Part shown: piece after piece, positions 21,724 through 32,970 of the stretch
How the letters are laid out: each line of letters opens with the position of its first letter
How positions within the stretch are numbered: the first letter of the stretch is position 1
NCBI GenBank assembly: GCA_013407085.1
Contig: JACCGJ010000338.1
Coordinates: forward strand, 22,635 to 86,634
Direction: 5' to 3'
Length of the DNA stretch: 64,000 bases
DNA from: Atriophallophorus winterbourni
Taxonomy: Eukaryota > Platyhelminthes > Trematoda > Plagiorchiida > Microphallidae
Program-made: the position numbers and the translations under genes
Notes under the pieces: generated by a model
The model's input: the letters and a program-made list of their open reading frames with translations, nothing else
Database searches by the model: none
What the model was told of the DNA's origin: nothing

Positions 21724-23638
21724 TTTGAGCCAAAATGCAATATCGCATAGACTTATACACTGCAGAGTTTAACTGGAGGTCTAGTGAGGTTTTGATCAAA
21801 TTGGTCATGTCGTTCAGTAAAATCATATCCACAGGTGGTGGCTCTTCTACTTCCAAGTTCGCCAACGAAGACAATGCATGAAGCAATTTATTTTGCATCG
21901 AAGATGGCTTCACTTCAGGGAACACGTCAGGAGGGATGTTGGCGGGTTCGGGGGACAATCCAGTGGATACATACGGGATAATCCCATTTTCCATCAGTGA
22001 GATTAACAAAAGATGGTGCCAGCATTTGGCAACTGCTCTTCTGGCAGTAGACGAAATCGGTTCTGCGTTCGATGGAGTAACGAAAGTTGAACACAATTCT
22101 GCCAACGCACTCCTACCCGGGCTGATTGCAGAAGCTAAAAGCGTTCCAAGTGGTATTTCACAACAATGCTCTGCGACAAACAAGTCAGCTTCACGTAACA
22201 GTTCGAAAACCCGACCGCGAACTTGCGAGCCACAAACAAACCTACCAGGTAAATATTGACTATTGTGAGCGGTCACCTGAGGACCCTTTGACGGATCCGA
22301 GTCGGTTGAGTTGGCACGCTCCACATCTGTTGCCTCTGATCGCTCTGTGGTACCCATTTGTGGGGATGAATCTGAGCTCAATACTAACTGCGCAAACAAG
22401 CTCGATTTCCATTCCCGTGCGATGGTCTCATCTTCTTTTTCTGATACCGTTTGCTTCGATGAATGTTCCGTTTTGCTGTAACTTCTCGGACGTACACGGT
22501 GGGATCTGCGACGATCTTGTACTTTATATTGCAGGTCACTGTGACATCGAGGTCGCCCTTGAATAAACCCATTCTCTGGGAAAAAGGCATCTTGTGTTTG
22601 ATTGGGTGTTTTGCTTGCCCCAGCTTCAATGCTGGTAGCAATGGGGTAACTGACAAACGGAGAGTTTGAATGCGAAGAGACCAGGGGCGTTGAATTTATT
22701 TGTTGAATATTGTTTGAATCGGGTTGAACTGATGTGCGATGGAATGAATGCTGTGACAGGTTATGTGTAATCGGAGATTGCATTGATTCACCATTCAGCC
22801 TCAATACATGATTGGTAGCAGTGATTATTTGCTTGCGCCTTTCTAATTCCACTAAAATCGAGAGTAGCTGATCAGAAACATTCATCGACTGAGGAACAGA
22901 TGACGACAAATATGACGTCGTTGCCGCAGGGAATTGCAAGGCGTTTAACAACGCAGTATTGGGTAACAGCGCGGCCAAAGCTGATTGTTGTTGGGGTGCA
23001 TGAGTTGACATGTAGTTCGATACGACTGGGGATTGCATCGGAAATAGTACAATTTTCGAGCGATCGTGAGCTGTTGGCCCAGCAGTCTCTTCCTTCACTC
23101 GTATGCTTTGATCAATTAATTCACTACGGCTTCGAACTTGACACATGTCGGTACCGGAGAGTAACTGCTGAAGAATGTTTTGAGAACTCGTAATTCTCGG
23201 CTCTGGAACGCCACTAGAGTTTTGAAGTAAAGGGGAACTAGAAGTCATGGAGGACGGTAATGTCGCTTCCGGATTTTTGAATGAATTCGCACCATTGAGG
23301 CTGGAGAGCAGTAACACAAGCTGCTGAACTTGCCCTAAATTTGTATTCAACATGGATTGCGAATTTATGGCACATGATGGGTTCTGGGGATTCATTGCAA
23401 TTTGGGTGTTCTCACCAGGTGGCATGGGTAGATCAACATTGCGGTTTACCGGCTGCTGATTTCCGAAATGCTTTGACGAAACATTGGATGTGAGTTGCTG
23501 GATAAACGCAGCAAGCTGCTTTTCTACGCTCAACGGAGACAGGCGATCATTTTCTGTAGATGAACTCGATGCAGCTTGAGAGTATTGATCCATGTAATTG
23601 CTAGTTGTGACAGAAGTGATGCATGGTGACACCGCCAT
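21724..23638 (-). CDS. Nuclear receptor-like gene, first visible coding exon (copy A)
   Basis: 638 codons plus one base, from ATG (ACCCCCATGG, good start context) to the donor CTCAAA|GTAAGTA. An in-frame stop lies about 20 bp upstream, and an acceptor (TTATTAAATTTCAG) is about 30 bp upstream, so the 5' UTR is cis- or trans-spliced. Residues 1-460 are Ser/Gln/Asn-rich and disordered-looking. From about 466, VFELLREADLFVAEHCCEIP fits helix 3; a long insert follows; RRAVAKCWHHLLLISLMEN fits helices 4-5; LDLQLNSAVYKSMRYCILAQ fits helix 8. No C4 zinc-finger DNA-binding domain is seen, so either the receptor lacks it or earlier exons splice into an internal acceptor such as TTCATCTACAG|. Subfamily NR2 is inference. 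Confidence 0.65.
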
Positions 23639-25640
23639 GGGGGTGACGGATAACGTTTAGTATTGCGCTGAAATTTAATAAAACAAAGCGTTATCGTTTA
23701 ATTCATCGAGTGAGTTGATAGTGCTATTATTGGTCAGCAATGCGGCATGCTTACAATTGGTGACTCATAGCAAATGTCTTACCGCAGAGACGACTCTAGT
23801 TTGCCGGTCAAAACTGCGAAAGTCAGTCAAATATTTGGGCTGGCAATGCCTAAATAACAGAACGGAAATTTAATATGAATCCAGTGTTCATATTTTATTG
23901 GAGCGCTGCTTTTCCAGACTGTTGACAAACGGGACATTAAAAATTCCAAAATCAGATTCATGTTGCAACGAGTCCAAAAGATCAAGTTTCTTACGACGAA
24001 TATCTATACAAAGTGCGAAATTGGTACTAGCAAAAATAGCCGATCGTGTGAACACCGTTTAAAGAGTCTGTGCGCGTCCATTACTAAATCGGTAAATTTA
24101 GGACTTGGCATATCACCATGTTATCCGGTAATTATGCCTTTGGAGAATACTGCTTGCTAAGAGCAATTCAAGGATTAATGGTTAAAAAAGCGTGCGCATT
24201 ACAACATCACCGTGTTATGGTATGAATGAAAGTTTGAAAAGATAGTATTTCTAGAGTACCACCCAAGAAGGACGTTTTTTTGCAGATGGAAGTATATTTA
24301 TGCTTTAAAGATCACTATGCACGGAGAATTCACTACATGTTGAGATGGCACGCAGGACAAAAAATGGCACCGGCAATCACTGCGTGAACTTGGGATAGGA
24401 TCTGCCCATCTGTAGCTTTCCTATCACACTCTTGAAACAAGAGTCTTAGTGGATGTCTTTCGGTAGACACAATTTTATAGGTCAGAATAATATCGTGTCA
24501 TATGCTCACATAGACCCTGGCGTCACAATCTTTCACTGTACGAAGATCCATCACTAACTCTATTGCTCTGCGATTAATTTAATCCAGGAGGGAAATATCT
24601 TTTCGCAGCCGAAGTTCCCAGATCTCTACCGCATACTGCATCGTTGGTTGAATGAGAGCGTACATTTTTCTTGATAACGTTACTCGCGATAATCTTGCGC
24701 ATTTTTTTTATAGAATTTGAATAATCTAGTCTACCTATAAACATTCTGACAGCGTTGACCACAGGAAATGTGAAAGATATTGATCCACTTCATGCTAAAT
24801 ACAACTTATATCATTATTGATAGTAACTGGTTGTAAAATGTTTGATGTGAGACGTTTAAGTGTTGATGAGGCCAATGTTGATGTGTGCAGCTATCTGACA
24901 GGCCTGATTGACCAGACACCTTTGGTAGAAACCCCGTGAATGTATAAGAACGGTTGAAGTATATGTTCAAATGCATTTATATGAACGTATATTGTAGTCA
25001 GTGGATTTTTGTTGGACATGATTGGGCCATACATTCTTGCAATGTTTCTAATAAATTTATGAGATATACACCAACCATTGATTGATCATTCAACCTAGAT
25101 AACGTTATATTTCAAGCAAGGATTGGGTTGTATTCAAACTTCCTAGGTTCGTAACTGTTCTCATTTATAAATGACTGTCAGGAAATACAACTATTCCTGT
25201 GCCTCAAAAGCCGCATTAAATTAATGTGGATTAGGAATCGATTTGGCCGGCAAAGAGCAGTATGACACAAACTTCTTTCAGCCCGTTAAATTGACTTTAG
25301 TGTTTTATCGTTACAAGTAGAAAGGCATTGTCTTCTGTAGCGGTCTCGGAATCTATCAATTTTTGAGATATCACTCGGCCTGCGAGCCGAGAGATATCGT
25401 TTTCGTTAGCCAGAAATTTGATTCGAGTTTTACCCGCGAAATCTCACTCGCTGCTTCTATGTTCGCTTATTAGCCAAGTCTATGATGGACTGTGACAGAA
25501 GTATAATATAATCAACAAGTACCCGATCATCCTGAGCTTATAGATAATGTGCGTCGAATATTCCTGTAATTTCACAATCACATCGAACCATCATTTTGCA
25601 AAAAGAAAGTTTTACTTTGAAAACACTCTTGAATGGGGTT
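23639..25640. other. 5' flank or intron of the receptor gene (copy A); nothing else seen
   Basis: Virtually identical to 48,189-50,180. No zinc-finger exon found on the minus strand. Confidence 0.4.
25367..25398. repeat. Perfect-arm palindrome, copy A
   Basis: GATATC-A-CTCGGC, loop CTGCGA, GCCGAG-A-GATATC: 12 paired bases per arm with one A/A mismatch. Conserved in copy B at 49,917-49,948. Confidence 0.6.
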
Positions 25641-25649
25641 CTGACAAAA

Positions 25650-25830
25650 AACTATCCTGTTCAGATACAGAATGACAAAGTGATTCGCATAAAACAAGCA
25701 ATGTATTCCCGTGCTCATATTACCCTCAGTTACACACCACGACCGCTTTTTGGCTGTTTGCCGTAATCGGGTAGAGACAGCGAGAACAAAGTTACACTTT
25801 GAATTCACTGTTCAATAGGGGTCTCGTACA
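25650..25830 (-). repeat. Decayed retrozyme-like unit (copy A)
   Basis: AATGACAAAGTGATTCGCAT, CCACGACCGCTTTTTGGCTG and a changed core (CCGATTA instead of CTGATGA). The cleavage site reads GUC here. Confidence 0.55.
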
Positions 25831-26157
25831 GTGGATGCCAGCAACACAGCACATCAACTCATTTTCTCGGGTTAAGCGTACGCTCATAAACACGACTCGA
25901 TCATCGTAGGCGAAGCAGTATGAATAAATATAGAACAACCGCTATCTAAAAAAGCTTTGTTTTTGGCTACAGAGCGCAAACTGATCAAAGCCTCACCATA
26001 TAAAATAAGAAAAAAATACCGATTTAACTTATCATTCGTTCTCTAGTAGACTTATTTGTAAGAATTCTGTGAATAGAACTGGGAATAATAAGAAAATAAC
26101 GATGGCTGTTCGATTAGTTGAGTGAAGTTCATGGTTATACAAGTCGATTTCCGGTAG

Positions 26158-26158
<1 letters not shown>

Positions 26159-26206
<48 letters not shown>
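26159..26206. repeat. (TA)n microsatellite, copy A
   Basis: About 24 AT repeats. The copy B counterpart is about 10 bp longer. Confidence 0.9.
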
Positions 26207-26208
<2 letters not shown>

Positions 26209-26209
26209 T

Positions 26210-27915
26210 TTGAATCACCAGTTCACTGTAAGCACAGATTAGGTGATAGTTAAATCCGAATAGAAAAAATATTGGTTGGATATATACAAGATGTAATCGA
26301 AGGCGTTTAGACAAAGGACAGACTAACTTAATGCAAATATGCGAACAAAAATTTTTCGGGAGCTTAAAAGCCTTCACCAATTCACAGCTATATTGATTAC
26401 TGAAGTTAAAACAAATTAATTCTGCTTCGTGCCAACTTGGTCTAGAGTTACGAGCTATCATCCGCTTGACCGGGTTTTACGATATGCGATGAGAAAACTT
26501 GTTTAATATAAGGATAATATTAAAATATTGAATGTGAAGAAGTGATTCTTTTGTGAGAAAAATTATACGGTTCAACATCATCTTGATGTTATTCCTCCGG
26601 GTATGTTTGTTTGTCCCGAGGTACGATGTTATGACTTACATTTATTAATTTTATGCCATATAGCGTAGAATGATTCTAAATGTCTTCTGTTGGCCACATG
26701 CATTATTGCAGATAATCGAATTCGATGTGAATAACGACAAAATTAACGAGAATTATTCTTTACTAAGTAGACAGAAACCTACTCATACATTTGCTTACAA
26801 GGTGGCAAAATGTAAGATATCCTTGAATATCTCAAGTTTTGGTAGCACAGAGCAATACAACTGATATTCTAACCTTGACAAGGGCTAAGAAACATCCGTT
26901 ATTATTCCGACTACGGTGATTAACCAGTTTAATACTGCTGAATTTCAGTTAAACGTAGGATTGAACTGTTCAACGCAAATTCTCTACGAAAACGAGAGTA
27001 TTAAAAAACGTTCGATGACTTTTTTAAAATGAACATTTAGAGTTTCTCTACCATTCTTGTGTTCAAACATACGCTTACGCGTGAATGACAAAAGCAAAAT
27101 CAAATTATTTGACGACCATAAGCGTCCCAAGCCCAGCCTGAAAGCACTTTGTTTATGACCTTGTCTAGCAATGTTTTCAAGGTCACGCGTCTTCAGTCTA
27201 ACACGTTTTGAAATTTGAATACAATCTCCGCTTGATAAAGACTACCAGCCGAAACTGGAAGTGGATTGTAAATGAGAATGAGATCTATGTTCAATCTAAC
27301 ATAGCTCAAAACATACTGTATAAAATTGTAGCTAAAATATGTGATCAAGTGAAAACTAATGGAATGCGATACGTATTTTGCACAATCGATAAGACGATTA
27401 GGTTGAATAGGTTGCATTAAAAATACCGATGCACTTTTATATTGAAATTTGTTTATTGCACAAGAATGTGGTGCTCTTCAATCACGCTGTCTCTTCTAAA
27501 CATATCCCATGGAATCAAGTAAACAGCACACGAATTTGTTAAAGTGCGCTTGTATCTCCCCCACCTAGGTTTGGTAGGCGGAACAACCTGAATGACCCAT
27601 GTCTGGCAAGACCCAGACAGACAAATGCTGTCGGCTTACGTCGGTAACTCAGACTACGAAGATAGACGCAGCATCGTGTTTGTTCAGCATGACGGTGAAC
27701 AAGGACATCAGTTTAGTGAAGCTTGAATGGAAGTTTAACCAACATTCACGCTTCGTTTTCCGGTGCTGAAAATAGTTGGTCAACAAAAGGGACTTCCTTC
27801 GAACAGTAAAAACGATAAAAAATTCCTCGCGTGCATGGATATCAGCAATAATACACATTGATCATTGATAATCTCCCAGGGAGCTTGAACGGGATTCTGC
27901 ATTTGAACGTCTTAC
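26210..27915. other. No gene seen
   Basis: AT-rich; small differences from copy B in every open frame argue against coding. Confidence 0.4.
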
Positions 27916-27917
27916 TT

Positions 27918-27962
27918 TGTTGTTGTTGGCCTCCTTCGGTCGATGTCGACCATGAATGTACT
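27918..27962 (-). repeat. LINE family A 3' tail (copy A), truncated
   Basis: TTGTTGTTGGCCTCCTTCGG and GATGTCGACCATGAATGTAC. Copy B retains about 20 bp more (ACATCACAGGCAGGC). Confidence 0.55.
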
Positions 27963-28818
27963 TTGTATAACCTTATTTATCAGTGCCTTAAGGTATTAAT
28001 GTGTTACATACGACAACTATCAAATGTTTTCGGTGAAATTTAATCATTTTTTTGTAAAACTGATATGAACTACAAATTTTTTGCCTCGAATCTTTGCTCG
28101 CTTGAATAGAAATCCTGTCTTGGAAAAGATATGATTCTATACCCCACCATTTGTGGTGTACCAACCGTGATATTTGATGTTGTTGCCTGCATCATGAAAC
28201 TACCATCGGCCAAGAGCACGCTATTTCTCGAGGTCATGACAAGCCTGTTTCACGTTGTTCGGCGATTCGATCGATTTATGCTAAATTATTCGATGTAACA
28301 ATTTTCGTAAGAATATTCGCTTATCAGTCGAAACTTGATCCGTTCAGGTGGCTAATTGCATCAATTTCAAATTAATTCAAAAAGAGAAAAAAACTCACTC
28401 AGGGATAACCGCTTAATCCAAGACATGGAGTGTTAAAAGCAGCATAATTCCGACGCGACAGGTGAGGCACACCTGGGTGAACGCAAGCGTGATGCGCACG
28501 CGAATGCTTCAAGGTCGCATCAGTCGGCACGCTGTGATACGGCCAGCAAGCGTGCGAAACAGACCAATCAGCAGTCGTTATTTGGTTTCGGCAGCTGATG
28601 CGCCTTCCATGAGAAAACTACACGCATTGGTCGATGTGGCTGCCTTTTGATTGGCCTAAATTCAGGATGGACGAAAGTTCTTTTCATTCGACATTGCTGC
28701 TCTGGCAATTCGTCATCTGAGTAGGCGGTTTCCCCGGTATATGCGTTTTTCACTGCAGAAGTTCGCTTGTAGTAACGCTCTTTTCCTAATTTAGTACGAA
28801 AATGTTTTTAGTTAAAAA

Positions 28819-29249
28819 TAAGGTTTAATGAACCTTATTATTCTCTCTCTTCTTGTGCATACATTTTAGAACGAACAGTAAAGTGTATGATAAGGAAATG
28901 GGCAAATAAGATGGAAAAAACCTAATGCGACTACCCCATGTGTTCGAAATTCAGTTCAGTACTGAGTTAGTGAACTGCATTGAAATCGTAAACCGAAAGA
29001 ACTGCATGACACTTTTTAACTACAGACTAAATTTGATAAAGGGGCTAACAGTTAAATGTAGGGTGTTTGGTGGAAATGAACTCAAATTCCATCTTTTTTA
29101 TTATATTTTGAAGCAAATTACAATCCACATAATATTAGATCATATTATTAGATATTTAGAGCGTAGTAACACCAATATCAAGCGATGGAGGGATTACTTT
29201 ACTTCAAATGTCAGTAGCCTGATAAACGGAACGATAAAACCAGAGTAAA
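28819..29249. other. 431-bp segment present only in copy A
   Basis: Copy B reads straight from AGTTAAAAAG to TGTTGCTCAC. The extra piece begins TAAGGTTTAATGAACC and ends ACCAGAGTAAAG. No inverted ends, poly-A or recognised protein. It could be an insertion in A or a deletion in B between short A-rich repeats. Confidence 0.7.
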
Positions 29250-29515
29250 GTGTTGCTCACATCTCTCGCACTGACAAAAAACAACCAATTTCTGGCTTGT
29301 ATCTGTCATCAGGTGGAGACAGTAAGTTTAGCTTCAGTGAGTCTTGTAACAGTGGAAAAGTAACACACAAAGCTAGACTGCTTGACAGGGTTCGTACAAC
29401 GAACCACGATGTTCAAATGCAGAATCATAAATTTATTCCTGATTCACATCTCCAGAGCTTCTCACAACCAGTTTCTGGCTGTTTGCCGTCACGATCAACG
29501 ATAAAACGTTTGAAA
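29249..29515 (-). repeat. Retrozyme-like dimer (copy A)
   Basis: Ribozyme region 1 near 29,287-29,316 keeps CTGATGA and GAAA, but stems I and III are mutated. Region 2 near 29,468-29,500 has lost CTGATGA. Between them are GGGTTCGTACAACGAACCAC and GATGTTCAAATGCAGAATCA. Confidence 0.6.
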
Positions 29516-29814
29516 TGCAACTGAACATGAAATTGACACCCTAAATACACACTCTTTTTGTATAAAAATTGACGACAACTGGTTTCAATTTCTGATTTCT
29601 TGTCAGGTCGTTATTCCCGGTTTCACAAACAGGAATCTCAAATAGGTGTTCACCCTCTGAACAGCAGTAATTTTCCAAACTAATGTAAGCACAATAATGT
29701 TCATTTTCCAGCATCCTAATCAGACGCACATCTCAGGAGCGGTTGGTGCTGTTTTCACTCATAAAGTAGGGACCGTACGATCAGCATACGCATGTGCTTG
29801 AACCAGCGGAAGAA

Positions 29815-30160
29815 TGGAAAAACAAGTTGCGCTTGCATGCCACTGTTGGATAAGGTTAGTACGACCAACCTGTTCAATCACATGAGCCCACACTCATCTA
29901 GACAACGGTTTAACCCATGTCCATGAACAAAATAGCTCATTTGCATGTATTTCCATCACACACACCCCCACGACCGGTTCATGCTGTTTGTATGCCTCCA
30001 GTAGGGACAGTACGATCAGGAATAATAGCTAAAAAAGTTTCGCTTGCATGCCACTGTCGGATAAGGTTGCCACGACCCGACCTTTTTAATCGCATGTGCT
30101 CAAACACATGCAGATGTGGTTAAGTCCATGGTCATGAACAAAGATGTTCATTTGGGTTAG
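29815..30160 (-). repeat. Retrozyme-like subfamily 2, tandem dimer (copy A)
   Basis: Landmarks CTTGCATGCCACTGT.GGATAAGGTT (29,833 and 30,042) and CATG.TCATGAACAAA (29,917 and 30,127) give a 209-bp period. A decayed ribozyme (ACGACCGGTTC, CTCCAGTAGGG) lies at about 29,968-30,005. The arrangement parallels the main family, but the body sequence differs. Confidence 0.55.
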
Positions 30161-30179
30161 GTGGGGATCTGGGTTGAGT

Positions 30180-30275
30180 ACATTTTCAGAGAGGTGCGAT
30201 CGCGACAGGATTCGAACCTAGATTGTCCGATTGGAACTCGAACGTTACCACCACTTTCCAAACCGCAGCCTTAGC
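30180..30275 (-). repeat. tRNA-like (SINE-type) remnant (copy A)
   Basis: Minus strand contains GTTCCAATCGGACAATC and a perfect B box in CTAGGTTCGAATCCTGTC. The acceptor stem is not convincing, so this is tRNA-derived repeat or pseudogene rather than a functional tRNA. Confidence 0.45.
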
Positions 30276-30514
30276 TTTCACTTTTGAAGTCTATTACTTA
30301 AGGTTTTATTGCTCATTTATTGAAATGTTAAAACGAGTTGCAATGCGGTGCAAACTTGCTTCGGTGCAATGATAATCTTTCAGTTTGTGTTACTATTATC
30401 GCCAATCATTATAGCATTTCTGCATTTTCAATGAATCACGCTACGCTCACATTTGGTGCTTTAACGCGACGAAAATGAAATTAAAAAATGAAAAACATGT
30501 ATTTAAAAAATCAG

Positions 30515-30760
30515 TCGAAAGCTCTCGACATTGACGCTGCGAGTTGAGCTTGAACTTGCACTTGACCGCTTCCTTTGTCGACACTGTGTACAGTGTCGTA
30601 CGCAAGCATAGGAAGATACTGGTTTTGGCTACTGAACGGAGATCACGCCTGTACTGTCTATCGATGTGAGTACTGCGGAAGCGATTGCTTCGTCAGTTGG
30701 AATGCCGTGATGCGATTGTGATGGTAGCATCGACCAAAGAAGGTCTACAACTACAACATA
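30515..30760 (+). pseudogene. LINE family A C-terminal fragment (copy A)
   Basis: AAAGCTCTCGACATTGACGC matches KALDID of the ORF. Further on a Y.C.YCG..C motif (CGATGTGAGTACTGCGGAAG) represents the small zinc-binding tail, followed by GTAGCATCGACCAAAGAAGG. Frames are broken. Confidence 0.65.
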
Positions 30761-30854
30761 CGTTGGCATTGGTCCCAGTACAGCGGTTGGATATATCCGT
30801 TAGATTATTATCAAAGAATTGTCAACCTATAAAAAATGTGGTTTGTAACCGTTA

Positions 30855-31215
30855 AACTCCGCCAAGGACGGTCCCAAGCCCGTCTGAGAAAGGAGGAGGG
30901 TTGGGCTTAGGGCTAGCAACCCTATCCCGTAAAACCTACATTGCTACGGAAACGATGACAACAGATCCGTGGTTCGGTCATGTCTGCAGGATGGATCCCA
31001 GTTCGCATACGAAGGTAGCCATGCACTGGCATCCGCAAGGTAACGAAAAAGGGGACGGCCCAAGGAAACTTGGCGCAGAACGTTGGAACGCGAACTACAT
31101 GCACAAGGATTCACGGTGCCGACGGCAACGGAAGCAGCGACAGACCGGAACCACTGGCGTGAAGTTGTCTTCGCCTCATGTGCCACCCGGCACGGAAGAG
31201 GACTGAATGAATGAA
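30855..31215 (+). mobile_element. 3' end of an RTE-like LINE, inserted only in copy A
   Basis: Encodes WFGHVCRMDPSS, HPQGNEKGDGPRKLG and, one frame on, ATDRNHWREVVFASCATRHG, the usual C-terminus of RTE-type reverse transcriptases. It ends in TGAATGAATGAA. Flanks TTTGTAACCGTTA (to 30854) and TTGTAAACCGTTA (31,216-31,228) are a target duplication with one extra A. Copy B has the site once (TTTGTAGCCGTTATTC). Confidence 0.85.
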
Positions 31216-31229
31216 TTGTAAACCGTTAT

Positions 31230-32940
31230 TGATATTCTACACTCTGTGTGTGACAATCACATAGTCATTCGATAAAATTGCGGCAAAAATTGCAGGCGAA
31301 TAGTTAATATCATAGGCTTTCTATATGACGACTTGTGCGCTGCTTTCTTTGGTATACATTATCCTGTACTGTTGTTACCGATCTCAATGTCAGAAACTTC
31401 ATTTGAAAGTTAAACCTACTTGCTCCCATATGACTTACCCTGCGTTTTGAATCTATTCCTGACGTACCATGCAACGATTGACGCCGATTTTTAATTATTC
31501 GTTATTACTAATTGAATAAATATTTACTATTATATGGAAATTGTTGAGTCGAAATTTGTATGTGTCCCCATTTTGAACCGATCCCATGTTATCTCTTGCG
31601 ACTAAATGCGATAACATTTGGTCTCGGATTCAAGGTAGCTTTCAAAAGCATCACGATGGCAAGAACGACGTAGATGTTTCTATGATGTTTTAGCGGATTG
31701 AACGCCGGGTAGTTTTTTGCGAAACTTCGGCTTCTGGCCATACACAAGCCACATCCGTGCCGGTAAAGATGAAAAATAACCCAACAGTTAATCGCGATCA
31801 TTTTAATGTTTAACATCATTACGAATGTTTTGAGAATCGCGAGGACCTCGAAACATTATAAAGTTGGTAGTTTTTAAGCTATTTACCAATGAATCTGGTC
31901 GTGTGTTACGCGAATGTCTGAACATCACTCAATAAATTTGTATCAGTTTCTATAAGCGTCCAAATTATTATATTGTCTGCATAGAGAACCGCCTTTCAAG
32001 ACAGTATCAGTGACAGAACTCAGAACTCAGAAAATTGTATGGTAGAAAAAGCATTAAGCTTAACAATAACCATAGGATGACAAGATATATGGAACATATA
32101 AAAATATATAAAATATATAAAATATCTCAAAAATCAATAGGGACATTCGCATACCGCATGGTTCGTCATAAACTCATCGAGTTTGAAAGCGAAAACCTCA
32201 ACAGGATGCTGATTTAGATTTCAACCGGAAATATACATTTGGGTAAATTAGTTTGTGCAGCTCTGTGTGTGTGAAAAGAAGCGCCAATGGATTTCAGTAA
32301 ACTGGGACCAGCATAGTAATATTTAACATCAAACATCGTAACGTTTCTTTGAAAATCATTTCGTTTGGTGACGAAGCAATTTCTAGCGGTAAACTGTTCA
32401 ACAGAAAGCATACATGTAAGGCCTAAAATATACGGTTTAATCGGGAATGTAGTATTTGAAGGGTCAGATTGTGACTGCGGGCCGGGGCATTGAAACCAAA
32501 TTTAAAGAGGTATCTGAGTGGGTGAGACCCGCATGGATTATTCGGTATGTCAGGATGGGCCTGCACTCGAGAGTGCACAATCCAAGTCTAAGCAGTCGCT
32601 GCTGAAAGGGTAAATTATGTCTAATTGAGAGTGAGGCCATGTATTCGATATTGATTATTTTACCTTTTGTCAGTGCACGTCATATTCTATGTGACACTTG
32701 CTAGTTTTCGCTAACGTTTGATCGATAATATCAGGCGCATCGATGTGGAAAGTGTTCAATACCGGAGAGTGTGCCCCCAGAATATGTGAGATGTATGGCA
32801 GACTCTTGAAATCGTTTTTCATAACCAATCACCAACCCTCGGGTATTTTAATTTCAGTTTGGCTAGTACACCTGAAATAGGTTTTTGTAATATGAATTTG
32901 CTCGAACACAGCAAAAAATAAAACACTCATTTAGTCTAAG
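31230..32940. other. No gene seen; nearly identical to copy B
   Basis: Includes AAGCATTAAGCTTAACAATA at 32,052-32,090, a CR1 3' UTR-like piece also seen at 13.74 kb. Otherwise unrecognised. Confidence 0.5.
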
Positions 32941-32970
32941 CTCAAACACTGCACTAAAATATATATATAT

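Larger units (their letters stand above)
18589..32952. repeat. 14-kb duplicated block, copy A
   Basis: Collinear with 43,155-56,723 from GGTACAATGTCCAGC to GCTCAAACACTGC. Similarity is very high but patchy. Parts such as 21.8-24.9 kb and 31.3-32.9 kb are almost identical, while 20.4-21.5 kb and 26.2-28.8 kb carry many small changes. Copy A has extra segments at 28,819-29,249 and 30,855-31,215. It runs into the N gap 18 bp after homology ends. Alternative haplotypes of one locus are more likely than a true tandem duplication. Confidence 0.9.

Noticed and set aside
26159..26206. AT run as origin or promoter element
   Set aside because: Plain microsatellite, length-variable between copies.
30180..30275. 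Functional tRNA gene
   Set aside because: Good B box but no convincing acceptor or D arm; the same unit recurs in mutated form, so it is a repeat.
32035..32217. Small Lys-rich ORF conserved in both copies
   Set aside because: Sits in a CR1 3' UTR-like segment and a region that is identical at all positions, so conservation is uninformative.
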